Of a stretch of DNA of 24,413 nucleotides, positions 1-7,684 are shown piece by piece. Location of the stretch: positions 1 to 24,413 of the forward strand of contig JAVVPO010000034.1 in the NCBI GenBank assembly GCA_036655715.1, written 5' to 3'. The notes beneath the pieces were generated by a model. That model worked only from the letters and a program-made list of their open reading frames with translations, was not told the origin of the DNA and did not search any database. The stretch's first letter is position 1; each line of letters opens with the position of its first letter. The position numbers were made by a program, and so were the translations under genes. This DNA is from JAVVPO01 sp036655715. GTDB lineage: Bacteria > Bacillota > Clostridia > Lachnospirales > Cellulosilyticaceae.

Positions 1-127
1 CACCTTTTTTGCTGTTTATAAACTATTTGAGGATCTATATAGAGCTTTGTAAGGGTAATAAACTACAAATAAAGAAAAAGATAAAAGTGAATAAAAATAT
101 AAGCCAATAAAAATAAGGAGGATGGTC

Positions 128-331
128 ATGGTAAAAGTAGCAATATGGGGATCAACAGGAGCAGGAAGGGGACTTGATCTGGGTATACATTTCACAGAGT
201 GTAATAAAAGTATTAAAGCTTATGGTGTAACAATGGCAGCTTCTGTGGTATTAGAAGAAATTAAGCAAGTTGATGAAGGTGTGGGAATACTGGAAAAAGC
301 TATTCAAGAGATAGGTAATGAGCAAGTATAA
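128..331 (+). CDS. Small ORF of unknown function, possible gene remnant
   Basis: This 67-residue ORF is preceded by AAGGAGG at 115-121. I place the start at the ATG at 128, because the upstream in-frame ATG at 122 overlaps the ribosome site. I do not recognise a complete family. The stretch GSTGAGRGLDLG followed by KSIKAYGV is loosely like the glycine-rich phosphate-binding loop and next strand of fold-type II PLP enzymes (D-cysteine desulfhydrase or cysteine synthase type). Those proteins exceed 300 residues, so this would be a degenerate internal piece. The C-terminal half is a predicted amphipathic helix. It ends just before a strong bidirectional terminator, so it may still be transcribed. 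Two other truncated genes lie within 6 kb, which favours the remnant reading; the homology is weak. Confidence 0.4.
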   Translation: MVKVAIWGSTGAGRGLDLGIHFTECNKSIKAYGVTMAASVVLEEIKQVDEGVGILEKAIQEIGNEQV

Positions 332-347
332 TTTTTAATCAAAAGCT

Positions 348-409
348 AAAAGGCCTATAAAGTATCATGTTAACTCTTCGAAGAGGGAATGATATTTTAT
401 AGGCCTTTT
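348..409. terminator. Bidirectional intrinsic terminator between convergent genes
   Basis: Two 21-nt arms, 348-368 and 389-409, pair along their whole length with a single G-T wobble. The stem starts AAAAGGCC and ends GGCCTTTT, so either strand gives a hairpin followed by a U run. The 20-nt apical part contains a second small palindrome, CTCTTCGAAGAG (374-385). It serves the short plus-strand ORF and the minus-strand permease. Confidence 0.88.
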
Positions 410-423
410 GAGTTGTGAAATAA

Positions 424-1755
424 TTATTCACGAGCTTCTTGTAGTTTTTTATAAACATAGAATGGTATACCTACAAACATAAGGATGAATACCCACATAG
501 CAGATTCGGACCCTGACCCATAGATGATATAGATAGAGTATATAAAGGCTAATAATGAGAAAAAGCTATGTTTGAAGAATCTACCAATAGTTAATTTATG
601 TTCTTTCTTAAAGGTTAAGACAATTTCAGCACAAGCAGTAAGGGCATAGGCTGGAATAAAGGCTATAGTGGCTAAGTTAATCATAAAGTCAAAAGCTGAA
701 GTTAAACTAGATGAGTAGTTTAAGATAAGCAGTAGATTAGTAGCAATGCTTGTAATAATAAGAGAAACATAAGGTGTATTATGTTTTGGGTGAATCTTTG
801 CAAAGAATTTAGGGAAGAGATTATCTTCACCAGCAGCAAAGGAAAGTCTAGCTGTTGTTAGAATCCATCCGCATGTAGCACCAGCAGCAGAGATAACTAT
901 TCCGAGGGAGATGAAAGCACCACCCCAACTAGCACCTGTTACATGGTTGATAATACTTGCAAGTGGCGCATCAGCTGCAGCAAGATCTGCTTGAGACATA
1001 GCGCCCATAGAAAGTACTGAAAGGAACAGGTAAATAATAGCTGCAAATAAAGTACCTAAGAAAGTACTACGTTTAATGTTTTTCTCAGGATTTTTGATTT
1101 CTCCCCCAGAGATAGCTGCACTTTCAAGGCCGATGAAGGACCAAAGGGTTATGGCTATAGCACTTGGAAGACTACCAAGTCCGGTTACTTCAGGAGAAGA
1201 GTAGGTGGTTAAGTAATCAGGATTAAAACCTATAAAAGCGATAACCATAAAGACTAGAATAACACCTAGTTTTAAAACAGTTGTAATCACACTTACATAG
1301 CCGGCATCTTTAACTCCTCGGTAATTAATATAAGTAAATAACCAAAGAATTACAGAAGAAAGGCCAAAGGATAAAAGGCCATTAGTAGCAAGCGTTGGGA
1401 AAAAGGGTGTAAGGTATCTAATAATGGCTGTAATAATAGCAGCATTTCCAATCCAAGAACCAATCCAAAAAGTCCAAGAAACTAAGAAGGCTGTAAATTC
1501 TCCAAAGGCCTTATGTGTATAGACGATAGGACCACCAGTAGATGGGTATTTACTCCCAAGATTTGCAAAAGAAAGTGCAAGGAATACAGAACCAGCGCCC
1601 GTAATAATCCAAGCAAGGATAGTGATAAAAGGACTAGAAACTTGTGCCAAACTTTGAGGGGAAGTAAAAATACCAGAACCCATCATGTTACCGACTACGA
1701 TAGCCGTCGCAGTAGCGAGGCCTAGTTCTCTTTTTAGTGTAGGTTTATCTTTCAT
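424..1755 (-). CDS. APC-superfamily amino-acid permease or antiporter (AdiC/PotE-like)
   Basis: A 443-residue integral membrane protein with about 12 hydrophobic segments, the usual length of basic amino-acid/polyamine antiporters. The TM1 signature GSGIF is at residues 26-30. The WIGN motif (about 101-104) matches the TM3 substrate region of AdiC. The LWSFIGLES motif (204-212) carries the tryptophan that gates substrate in AdiC (Trp202), and a GW pair at 296-297 matches AdiC Trp293. From family knowledge this suggests exchange or uptake of an amino acid or its decarboxylation product; the substrate cannot be read from sequence. No decarboxylase gene is adjacent. The start ATG follows AAGGAG at good spacing. 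It is transcribed alone, ends in a bidirectional terminator, and has a palindrome over its promoter. Confidence 0.9.
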   Translation of the reverse strand: MKDKPTLKRELGLATATAIVVGNMMGSGIFTSPQSLAQVSSPFITILAWIITGAGSVFLALSFANLGSKYPSTGGPIVYTHKAFGEFTAFLVSWTFWIGSWIGNAAIITAIIRYLTPFFPTLATNGLLSFGLSSVILWLFTYINYRGVKDAGYVSVITTVLKLGVILVFMVIAFIGFNPDYLTTYSSPEVTGLGSLPSAIAITLWSFIGLESAAISGGEIKNPEKNIKRSTFLGTLFAAIIYLFLSVLSMGAMSQADLAAADAPLASIINHVTGASWGGAFISLGIVISAAGATCGWILTTARLSFAAGEDNLFPKFFAKIHPKHNTPYVSLIITSIATNLLLILNYSSSLTSAFDFMINLATIAFIPAYALTACAEIVLTFKKEHKLTIGRFFKHSFFSLLAFIYSIYIIYGSGSESAMWVFILMFVGIPFYVYKKLQEARE

Positions 1756-1782
1756 AATTTACTCCTTAAGTTGAAAATCTTT

Positions 1783-1803
1783 ATGTCAAGTGACATTATA
1801 GCA
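1783..1803 (-). promoter_or_regulatory. Permease promoter (extended -10) overlapped by operator-like palindrome
   Basis: On the minus strand TGCTATAAT (1803-1795) is a perfect extended -10 element, about 40 nt upstream of the permease start codon. Overlapping its downstream edge and the expected start point is ATGTCAAGTGACAT (1783-1796), two 6-bp half-sites separated by 2 nt. A dimeric repressor bound here would block initiation. No -35 hexamer is convincing. The regulator is not encoded nearby. Confidence 0.55.
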
Positions 1804-1865
1804 TAAATTCCAATCAATCTAGTATATGTATAAAAAAATTTTCTACAAGGATAGAAGATGGAGTG

Positions 1866-2107
1866 GTTAAATATGCCAGTGAAGTGTGGAGAGAATGTGA
1901 GTACGGGTACGCAACTGCGTTCTCTTTTAACAAAATTCTAAGGTTGTTTTTCTACGCTAACGGACAAAACTCGGCCGAGAAGAGCACTCGTCCTCAAACA
2001 GTTGTCCTAAGTGCAGCTTCGAAAAACGACCTAAGAATTTTTGTTAAAAGCTCACAAGGTTGCGTACCCATACTCACATTCTCTCCACTTCGTGATGGAT
2101 ATTTAAC
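1866..2107. repeat. Long imperfect inverted repeat (242 bp hairpin), element 1
   Basis: The arms run inward from GTTAAATAT (1866) and ATATTTAAC (2099-2107). They pair through GAGAGAATGTGAGTA, GGGTACGCAA, TTTTAACAAAA, TTCTAAGGT and TTTTTC blocks, with only short bulges and single mismatches. The apex, read on the minus strand, is a 6-bp helix GGACAA/TTGTCC (2007-2002 with 1967-1962) closing a 34-nt loop that begins CTGTTTGA and ends GAGTT. A similar apex occurs in the hairpin at 9259-9513. A 90-codon ORF running through it (1863-2135) is a by-product of the repeat. It lies between the divergent permease and membrane-protein genes. No transposase or clear target duplication is visible. It may be a MITE-like element or a structured RNA. 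Confidence 0.85.
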
Positions 2108-2186
2108 TTGGGGGAAAGAAAAGGGGTGTATCTAATTCTTAAGAAATCTTAATAATTCTATAAGCTTTTTCATAAGAATTGTTCTT

Positions 2187-2192
2187 TATAAT
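2187..2192 (+). promoter_or_regulatory. Possible -10 box for the membrane-protein operon
   Basis: TATAAT sits 42 nt upstream of the ATG at 2234, preceded by T-rich sequence (about 2165-2171) as a poor -35. It follows a small hairpin-forming repeat (AATTCTAT at 2152 with ATAAGAATT at 2172). Only the -10 is convincing. Confidence 0.35.
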
Positions 2193-2233
2193 AGATAGGA
2201 AGTAGTACGTAGGAATGTGAGGTGTGATAGAAC

Positions 2234-4174
2234 ATGTCGATGAAAACATGGGTAAGAAACAAAATAGAGAAAAGACATCAAGAACATTGTGTAAAAAGAG
2301 ACCAGCAATTTTATCAGAATATGTTAAAGGGCACAGACTATAGAGGAACAGACATTATTTTTAATCAAACAACTTTAGCATGGCTAGTCGTTGTTGTAAC
2401 TGTATTTTTACAGATTATTTCTTTGGCAACTACCTATGAGGGAAGTCAGGTTTATTTTGGAGGCGTAGCGCTACCTTTTGGATTAAGTGCGCCGCTATTG
2501 TTTGCTTTGGCGATTCAGCTTATTGTATTTTGTATGAGTCATACCATTAGAAAACATTTTAAGCTGTGGCTAGTTATGATCTTATCTATGGCAACTTTGT
2601 GCTCAGCGTATTTCTCTTATATAGGGATTTATAATTATATTAATTCACCTATAGATTATTTAGAAGAACGTTATCAGCAGATTCATGGCAATATAACACA
2701 GAAGTATCAACTAGTGGTTGATGAATCCGAAAATAATATGAAAGAGTATGTATTTGAGTTAGTAAATGAAATCAGTAAGACACATACCGCCCTAACCAAA
2801 CAGGTGGATGAGAACAGTATACTAAGTCAAAAGATAGATGGAGTGAAAGTTGATTCAGGCAAGATTAATAATCAGACAAGTAGTATGAGAAAGCCTAATA
2901 TCAATAATTATGGAGAAAACTTAGATAAATACTACGCGGATATGGCAAAGTATAATGCAGCAGTTGGAAATATGATTACAGATACAACTAAGCAAGATGC
3001 AGACCTTAAGAATCAACTATATGAAAATGAAGTAAAAGCTATATTGGGTGGCAAGACAAAAGATGAGTTTATGGGTGAAAGCATAGAGACTCAGACAAGT
3101 AAAGAACAAATGGAAAAAATCGTAGGGAGTATGTATCAGCTTATCAATAAGGAGCGGACCGAGAAAACATTTGATGAAAAAGTAATGGATATACAAGAGT
3201 ATTGTTTGAATTACATCATACAAGGGCAAGGTGAAAAAGATATATTTTCTACGGTATTAACTAATCTCTATACACAAGTAGCGAGAATTGGAAAAGGAGA
3301 AAAATTAGAAAATTTCAAAGAAGATCTAGGACACTTTATAGTACTTAATCAAAAAGATGCAATGATGATGAAAAATCTTGAAGAGATAAATAAGCAGGCA
3401 TATAAAGAAGTCTATAACATAGAGCCTGTGGGAGAGGTACAGCTCACTCAGAAGGATGCTATGCTACTTTACACCAGTATGCAGTCTGAGATTAAGAGTG
3501 CAGCTTATTTGTTAAATCAAATGAACGCATTGGACGAACCCATTGTTCTGACTGATGAAGACTATATCATGAATAATCTTTATGTCTTACCTATTAAAAA
3601 TCTATTAAAAGATAATGAAGCCAAAGCTATGTCATGGTTTTGCTTGGCATTTGCAGTGCTTATAGATGGATTAACTTTATTATTTGCACTGATGCAAGGC
3701 AAAGAAAAGACAGCTCTTTTTGCGAAGAATAATAGAGAAATAGTAGGAAGGTCTAAGGAGGCTATAGAGGAATTATTATTAGCCACGATTATGGATAATC
3801 AGGTGAGAGGTAAAGAGGGAGATAGAGTAGAGAATACTTTGTTGCAATTAGAAAAGTTCTTAAAACATTTTAAACTTATGCCAGAGGGTATGGAAAGTGG
3901 CTATTCTATGTGGTGCCCACTAGGAGACTTGGAGGAGTATAATGCATTTTTAGCTATAATTTGTCAATTTAATTTAGCAAGTATTCTATCTCGAGAAGAC
4001 TTACTACTTCTAAAAGAAGAGGGAGAAGTGATGGAAGAAAAATACGTGCTTATTCGAACTAAGTTCATTATCTGGGCAAAACAGAAAATAGCTGATTTAG
4101 CACTCAGACAAGAATATATAGAGGAAGTTGGGGCATTAGAAAGAAACTTTGAAGGAGAGGGGGAGGTTGTATGA
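2234..4174 (+). CDS. Unrecognised four-helix membrane protein with large extracytoplasmic helical domain
   Basis: I do not recognise this 646-residue protein. The basic N-terminus (1-45) is followed by TM1 at about 48-66, TM2 at 84-103 and TM3 at 111-134. Then comes a hydrophilic, largely helical region of about 330 residues (135-464), TM4 at 466-487 with an internal aspartate, and a 155-residue charged C-terminal domain. The basic segments at 104-110 and after TM4 fit the positive-inside rule, which puts the large domain outside and both termini inside. The outer domain is rich in K, E, Q and N with coiled-coil-like stretches near 145-200 and 285-330. The start ATG follows GAGGTG at about 9 nt. 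It overlaps the next gene by ATGA, so the two are translationally coupled and probably form a complex. Envelope sensing or transport is possible, but no domain supports a function. Confidence 0.85.
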   Translation: MSMKTWVRNKIEKRHQEHCVKRDQQFYQNMLKGTDYRGTDIIFNQTTLAWLVVVVTVFLQIISLATTYEGSQVYFGGVALPFGLSAPLLFALAIQLIVFCMSHTIRKHFKLWLVMILSMATLCSAYFSYIGIYNYINSPIDYLEERYQQIHGNITQKYQLVVDESENNMKEYVFELVNEISKTHTALTKQVDENSILSQKIDGVKVDSGKINNQTSSMRKPNINNYGENLDKYYADMAKYNAAVGNMITDTTKQDADLKNQLYENEVKAILGGKTKDEFMGESIETQTSKEQMEKIVGSMYQLINKERTEKTFDEKVMDIQEYCLNYIIQGQGEKDIFSTVLTNLYTQVARIGKGEKLENFKEDLGHFIVLNQKDAMMMKNLEEINKQAYKEVYNIEPVGEVQLTQKDAMLLYTSMQSEIKSAAYLLNQMNALDEPIVLTDEDYIMNNLYVLPIKNLLKDNEAKAMSWFCLAFAVLIDGLTLLFALMQGKEKTALFAKNNREIVGRSKEAIEELLLATIMDNQVRGKEGDRVENTLLQLEKFLKHFKLMPEGMESGYSMWCPLGDLEEYNAFLAIICQFNLASILSREDLLLLKEEGEVMEEKYVLIRTKFIIWAKQKIADLALRQEYIEEVGALERNFEGEGEVV

Positions 4175-4824
4175 TAATAGCTGTAGAATTATTGATACTT
4201 TGTATAGGGCTTACGGTATTTATGATGCAGCATAAGTTTAGACAGAAGATGAGTGTTGTAGCAAGTAAGCTAGTATATTGGACGACCCTACTCTTTATGA
4301 GTCTAACCTTTAATAGTATACTACTTTCTTCCTATCCTAATCATTATAACTTAGCAGGTTATTGGAACTTAAATAGCTTGATGGTAATCGGAAGTGTAGT
4401 TATTGGATATATTGTGTTACAAGCTATAGCACCGTCTAAGTATTTCACTAAACTGGTTAAAAAGTTTAGGCGAGATAAAAACAAAGAAGAAAATCAAGAA
4501 GAAGTTAAGATACATGAAAAAAATGGGTATTTAAAAGAGCTTCACTTTGAAACATTTTTAGAGACAGTATGCTGGTTAGCCTTTGCATTTACTTTGGCAT
4601 TAGAAGGATATATGACGTTGCTACAAGGATTTGGCATGAGTGAAGCCATTCATATGGGGCTTAAAGGAATAGTCTGTCTTATGATGATGGCAACAGCTCC
4701 AATTATTATAAGACAAATTATTTTTTATCTCTATCGTATTCGTAGTATGAAAGAGGAGCAGAACTTAAGTGAAGTAGAAATTAAATTTCATCATAAACTA
4801 AGGAAAGAAAATAATAGACTATAA
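4171..4824 (+). CDS. Unrecognised five-helix membrane protein, partner of the preceding gene
   Basis: A 217-residue protein of no recognised family. Hydrophobic segments lie at about 2-19, 36-54, 69-87, 130-150 and 163-188. Basic stretches follow TM1 (22-34), TM3 (90-103) and TM5 (189-215), which predicts N-out, C-in topology with a highly charged cytoplasmic loop at 88-128. The start codon overlaps the stop codon of the upstream gene (ATGA at 4171), a strong sign of coupled translation and joint function. Two internal halves, each a charged stretch plus helix pair, might be distant repeats of one another, but I cannot align them by eye. The operon seems to end here, since the next ORF is a gene remnant. 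Confidence 0.82.
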   Translation: MIIAVELLILCIGLTVFMMQHKFRQKMSVVASKLVYWTTLLFMSLTFNSILLSSYPNHYNLAGYWNLNSLMVIGSVVIGYIVLQAIAPSKYFTKLVKKFRRDKNKEENQEEVKIHEKNGYLKELHFETFLETVCWLAFAFTLALEGYMTLLQGFGMSEAIHMGLKGIVCLMMMATAPIIIRQIIFYLYRIRSMKEEQNLSEVEIKFHHKLRKENNRL

Positions 4825-4851
4825 TCTATCTGAATATATAAATAGGGTGTA

Positions 4852-5121
4852 GTGATAGGGAGTACCTATAATTGTATGCCTAAAATCTATACGGAGCTAT
4901 TAAGGGAATTTAATTCAGGAGATATAGAAAAGGCAAGACTACTACAGACAAAAGCTAATCATGTTATAGAATATATTGTGAAATATGGAGTAATGCAATC
5001 TGTTAAGTCATTACTAAGTTGTTATGGATTTGAGGACAATGGTTGTAGAGAATCTTTTAAAGCATTAACAGATGAAGAGGAGAAAATATTAAAAGGAGTG
5101 TTTAAGAAGTATATTCTATAA
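4852..5121 (+). pseudogene. 3' remnant of an N-acetylneuraminate lyase / DapA-family aldolase gene
   Basis: The 89 codons beginning IGSTYN match in pattern the last third of NanA/DapA aldolases. The IGSTYN loop is followed by PKIYTELLREF, GDIEKARLLQTKAN, a GV segment, and a CRESFKALTDEEE tail like the CRxPxxPLxEEE tail of the family. Full-length proteins are about 290-310 residues with catalytic Tyr and Schiff-base Lys upstream; both are missing. In frame, the family-like reading extends only to GTG and two codons before it (GVV) and then meets TAG at 4843. The fragment therefore cannot make an active (beta/alpha)8 barrel. It is a truncated leftover, perhaps of a sialic-acid catabolic locus. 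The frame is intact to its stop, so the truncation may be recent. Confidence 0.72.
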
Positions 5122-5298
5122 ATTTATAAACAGCTTAGCAGGGNNNNNNNNNNNNNNNNNNNNNNNNNNNNNNNNNNNNNNNNNNNNNNNNNNNNNNNNN
5201 NNNNNNNNNNNNNNNNNNNNNNNNNNNNNNNNNNNNNNNNNNNTTAAAAGGAGTGTTTAAGAAGTATATTCTATAAATTTATAAACAGCTTAGCAGGG
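5089..5298. other. Assembly gap (100 N) with identical 55-bp flanks
   Basis: N runs from 5144 to 5243. The 55 bases before it (5089-5143) are repeated exactly after it (5244-5298), including the end of the aldolase remnant and the left arm of the following terminator. An exact overlap of contig ends across a fixed 100-N spacer means the two contigs very likely abut. The real sequence would then lack the Ns and one copy. Confidence 0.9.
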
Positions 5299-5323
5299 AG
5301 TTTTATAACCTTGCTAAGCTGTT
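5284..5323. terminator. Intrinsic terminator between aldolase remnant and luxS
   Basis: The arms AACAGCTTAGCAGGG (5284-5298) and CCTTGCTAAGCTGTT (5309-5323) form a 15-bp stem with one G-T pair and a 10-nt loop, followed by a T run on the plus strand. On the minus strand the hairpin is followed by a T-rich but interrupted tract, so it may also end luxS transcription. Confidence 0.85.
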
Positions 5324-5343
5324 TTTGGATTTAATTTGAAGGG

Positions 5344-5823
5344 TTACTCGGGATAGTTTAGTGTATCGATTGTAAGGTTATAAAGTGTATCGTCAAGATA
5401 CTTCTTAGCTTCCCATTTGGCCATAGGTAAGTTCATGTCTAAGTAGTTACCACAGTCACGAGCTGAAGCGCCAGGCACGGCGCCTTCGAAGTTTGCCACA
5501 AACTCAAACATCTCTATGATAAGTGGTGCAATATCTTTAGAACTCTTTTCATCTTTTAAGATGATATAGAAACCAGTACGGCATCCCATAGGTCCAAAGT
5601 AAATCACATCATTAGCCCATGTAGAATGATTGCGAAGGAATGTAGCACCTAAGTGTTCGATAGTATGCATCTCTGCATTTTGCATAACAGGCTCAATATT
5701 TGGGGCTTTCATTCTAAGGTCATAAGTAGTTACGGCGTGTTCGCCTACGAAATCTATACGTGATACATAAATACCAGCAAGTAAATCAAGGTGATTAACT
5801 GTGAAGCTAGCTATTTTTTTCAT
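5344..5823 (-). CDS. luxS: S-ribosylhomocysteine lyase LuxS
   Basis: LuxS cleaves S-ribosylhomocysteine to homocysteine and DPD, the precursor of autoinducer-2, in the cytoplasmic activated methyl cycle. The 159-residue length is typical. The metal-binding HTIEH motif is at residues 53-57 (His53, His57), the catalytic cysteine is Cys81 in GPMGCRTGF, and the third metal ligand is Cys124 in the DCGNYLDMNL motif; all are present. The start ATG is preceded by GAAAGGAG at good spacing. TATAAT on the minus strand at 5873-5868 is a likely -10. It appears monocistronic: the nucleosidase gene pfs/mtn and methionine genes often found beside luxS are absent here, and no SAM riboswitch is visible in the roughly 50-nt leader. 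Confidence 0.97.
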   Translation of the reverse strand: MKKIASFTVNHLDLLAGIYVSRIDFVGEHAVTTYDLRMKAPNIEPVMQNAEMHTIEHLGATFLRNHSTWANDVIYFGPMGCRTGFYIILKDEKSSKDIAPLIIEMFEFVANFEGAVPGASARDCGNYLDMNLPMAKWEAKKYLDDTLYNLTIDTLNYPE

Positions 5824-6044
5824 AAAGGGCTCCTTTCAGAAGATCCGTGATATTTTGAGATGCTATGATTATACACTATAATACTAGGTTGGGAAATGGA
5901 AAATACTCTATTTGAGGAGAAAAGTTAGGGAAGTGAGATAGATTCTAGATTTTAAAACTTGGAGAAGTGGGATATAATAGAGGATACAAGGAAATGTAAA
6001 GTAGGTGGGAAGGTTATGGAGAAAGAGAACGCAGATATAAAAGT

Positions 6045-6578
6045 ATGCTTACTATGTCTGTAACCATAAAGTATGATAGTGTAAAAGTATCTTATACAGT
6101 AGAGAACAAAGAGGATAAGGCACTTCCTTATGGCATCGCACTACATCCATTCTTCATGAAACTAGGTAAAAGTTTATGTAAGACTTCAGCTAAAAGTCTA
6201 ATGGAGATGACAGAGGAAAAACTACCAACAGGTGAGTTAATAGACATCAAAGGAAGCTTATATGATTTAAGTGAGTACATAGATATAGAGAGTGTACAGT
6301 TAGACCATGTATATACAGGGATAGAAGAAGTACCACAAGCTGAGATACTTTACCCTGAGATAGGGCTGAAGGTAGAACTTGAAAGTAGTAAAGAGTTTAC
6401 ACATCTAGTAGTATTCACACCAGCAAATCAGGATTTCTTCTGTATAGAGAATCAAAGTTGTAGCACCAATGCTCACAATATGTATGCAAAAGGTTTTGAA
6501 GAAGTATCAGGGCTTGAAATCGTACAGCCACATACATCAAAAAAAGGTTATATAAACTATAAGTTTAAATACCTATAG
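6045..6578 (+). pseudogene. 5'-truncated aldose 1-epimerase (GalM-like) gene
   Basis: The 177 codons correspond to the C-terminal part of a galactose-mutarotase-type protein. A strand pair VKVSYTVEN leads to LPYGIALHPFF, the GxxxHPxF motif with the catalytic-region histidine. Further on are VVFTPANQDFFCIENQS, the region holding the catalytic glutamate, and a GLEIVQPHTSKKG end. The family is usually about 290-340 residues, so roughly the first 100 residues are missing. No strong ribosome site precedes 6045. An ATG at 6016 with a weak site opens a different frame that stops after 15 codons, directly over the new start, as expected after a deletion or frameshift. A functional short protein is not excluded, but I read it as a remnant lying alone between luxS and trpS. 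Confidence 0.65.
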
Positions 6579-6665
6579 ATAAAGGAAGTCTTTACCGATT
6601 TACCTTGATTTTACAAGGTTTATTTGATAGGATAAAAAAATAGTAAAAGATAAAGAGGTGCAATT

Positions 6666-7673
6666 ATGAGTAACGATAAAAAAGTCATTTTTAGTGGCAT
6701 GCAGCCTTCAGGGGTTATTACACTTGGTAACTATTTAGGGGCATTGAAAAATTGGACAAACCTTCAAGATGAATATAACTGTTTATATTGTATCGTAGAT
6801 ATGCATGCAATTACAGTAAGACAAGACCCTGCGACACTTAGAAAGAATTCTAGAAATCTACTTATGCAGTATATAGCAGCAGGACTTGATGCCGAGAAGA
6901 ATACTATTTACTACCAATCACACGTATCAGGACATGCAGAACTTGCATGGATACTTAACTGTTATACTTATATGGGTGAACTTAGTCGTATGACACAGTT
7001 TAAAGAAAAGTCAGGTAGTCATGGAGATAATATCAATGCAGGATTATTTACTTATCCAGCACTTATGGCAGCTGATATTCTTCTTTTCCAAACAGACCTT
7101 GTACCGGTAGGGGCAGACCAAAAGCAACATTTAGAGCTTGCACGTGATATTGCAACTAGGTTTAATGGTATCTATGGAGATACATTCAAAGTACCAGAGC
7201 CATATATTAGTAAAGTGGGGGCTAAGGTTATGAGCCTTCAAGATCCTACCAAGAAAATGTCTAAATCAGATGAGGATATGAATGCAACAATTTCATTAAT
7301 AGATGATACAGATACTATTATTCGTAAGTTCAAGAGAGCTGTAACGGATTCAGATGCTTGTGTACGATTTGATCAAGAAATTAAGCCAGGTATTAGTAAC
7401 CTTATGACTATCTATAGTGCTATAACAGGTATGTCTATGGAGCAGATTCAAAATGAGTTTGAAGGTAAGGGGTATGGAGATTTCAAGATGCGTGTAGGAG
7501 AAGCTGTAGTTGAAGAGCTTAGACCTTTACATGGTAAATTCGAAGAATTATCAAAAGATAAAGGCTATATTGATAGCATCATTAAGAAAAATGCGGAGAC
7601 GGCTAATTACTTAGCAACAAAGACGCTTCGTAAAGTTCAAAAGAAGGTGGGATTCCCTCCTATTATTAGATAA
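6666..7673 (+). CDS. trpS: Tryptophanyl-tRNA synthetase
   Basis: Class I aminoacyl-tRNA synthetase that charges tRNA-Trp with tryptophan using ATP. The 335-residue size is normal for the bacterial enzyme. The N-terminus VIFSGMQPSGVITLGNYLGA (residues 7-26) carries the HIGH-equivalent TLGN motif, and KMSKS is at 197-201. The dimer and substrate region with DMHAIT (45-50) and the VGADQKQHLELARDIA segment (148-163) are intact. The start ATG follows AGAGGTG at 6655-6661. The 87-bp upstream interval holds only a 6-bp hairpin (6602-6619) and is too short for a T-box leader, so tryptophan-dependent attenuation is not evident. Transcription ends in the GU-rich terminator just downstream. Confidence 0.97.
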   Translation: MSNDKKVIFSGMQPSGVITLGNYLGALKNWTNLQDEYNCLYCIVDMHAITVRQDPATLRKNSRNLLMQYIAAGLDAEKNTIYYQSHVSGHAELAWILNCYTYMGELSRMTQFKEKSGSHGDNINAGLFTYPALMAADILLFQTDLVPVGADQKQHLELARDIATRFNGIYGDTFKVPEPYISKVGAKVMSLQDPTKKMSKSDEDMNATISLIDDTDTIIRKFKRAVTDSDACVRFDQEIKPGISNLMTIYSAITGMSMEQIQNEFEGKGYGDFKMRVGEAVVEELRPLHGKFEELSKDKGYIDSIIKKNAETANYLATKTLRKVQKKVGFPPIIR

Positions 7674-7684
7674 GTTTGTATGAG

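Noticed and set aside
1863..2135. 90-codon ORF through the first long hairpin
   Set aside because: It is explained by the inverted repeat, has no ribosome site and shows no protein-like pattern beyond the palindrome.
5824..5880. SAM or related riboswitch upstream of luxS
   Set aside because: The leader is too short and lacks the needed helices.
6579..6665. T-box leader upstream of trpS
   Set aside because: The interval is under 90 bp and has only a 6-bp hairpin; no T-box sequence or specifier stem is present.
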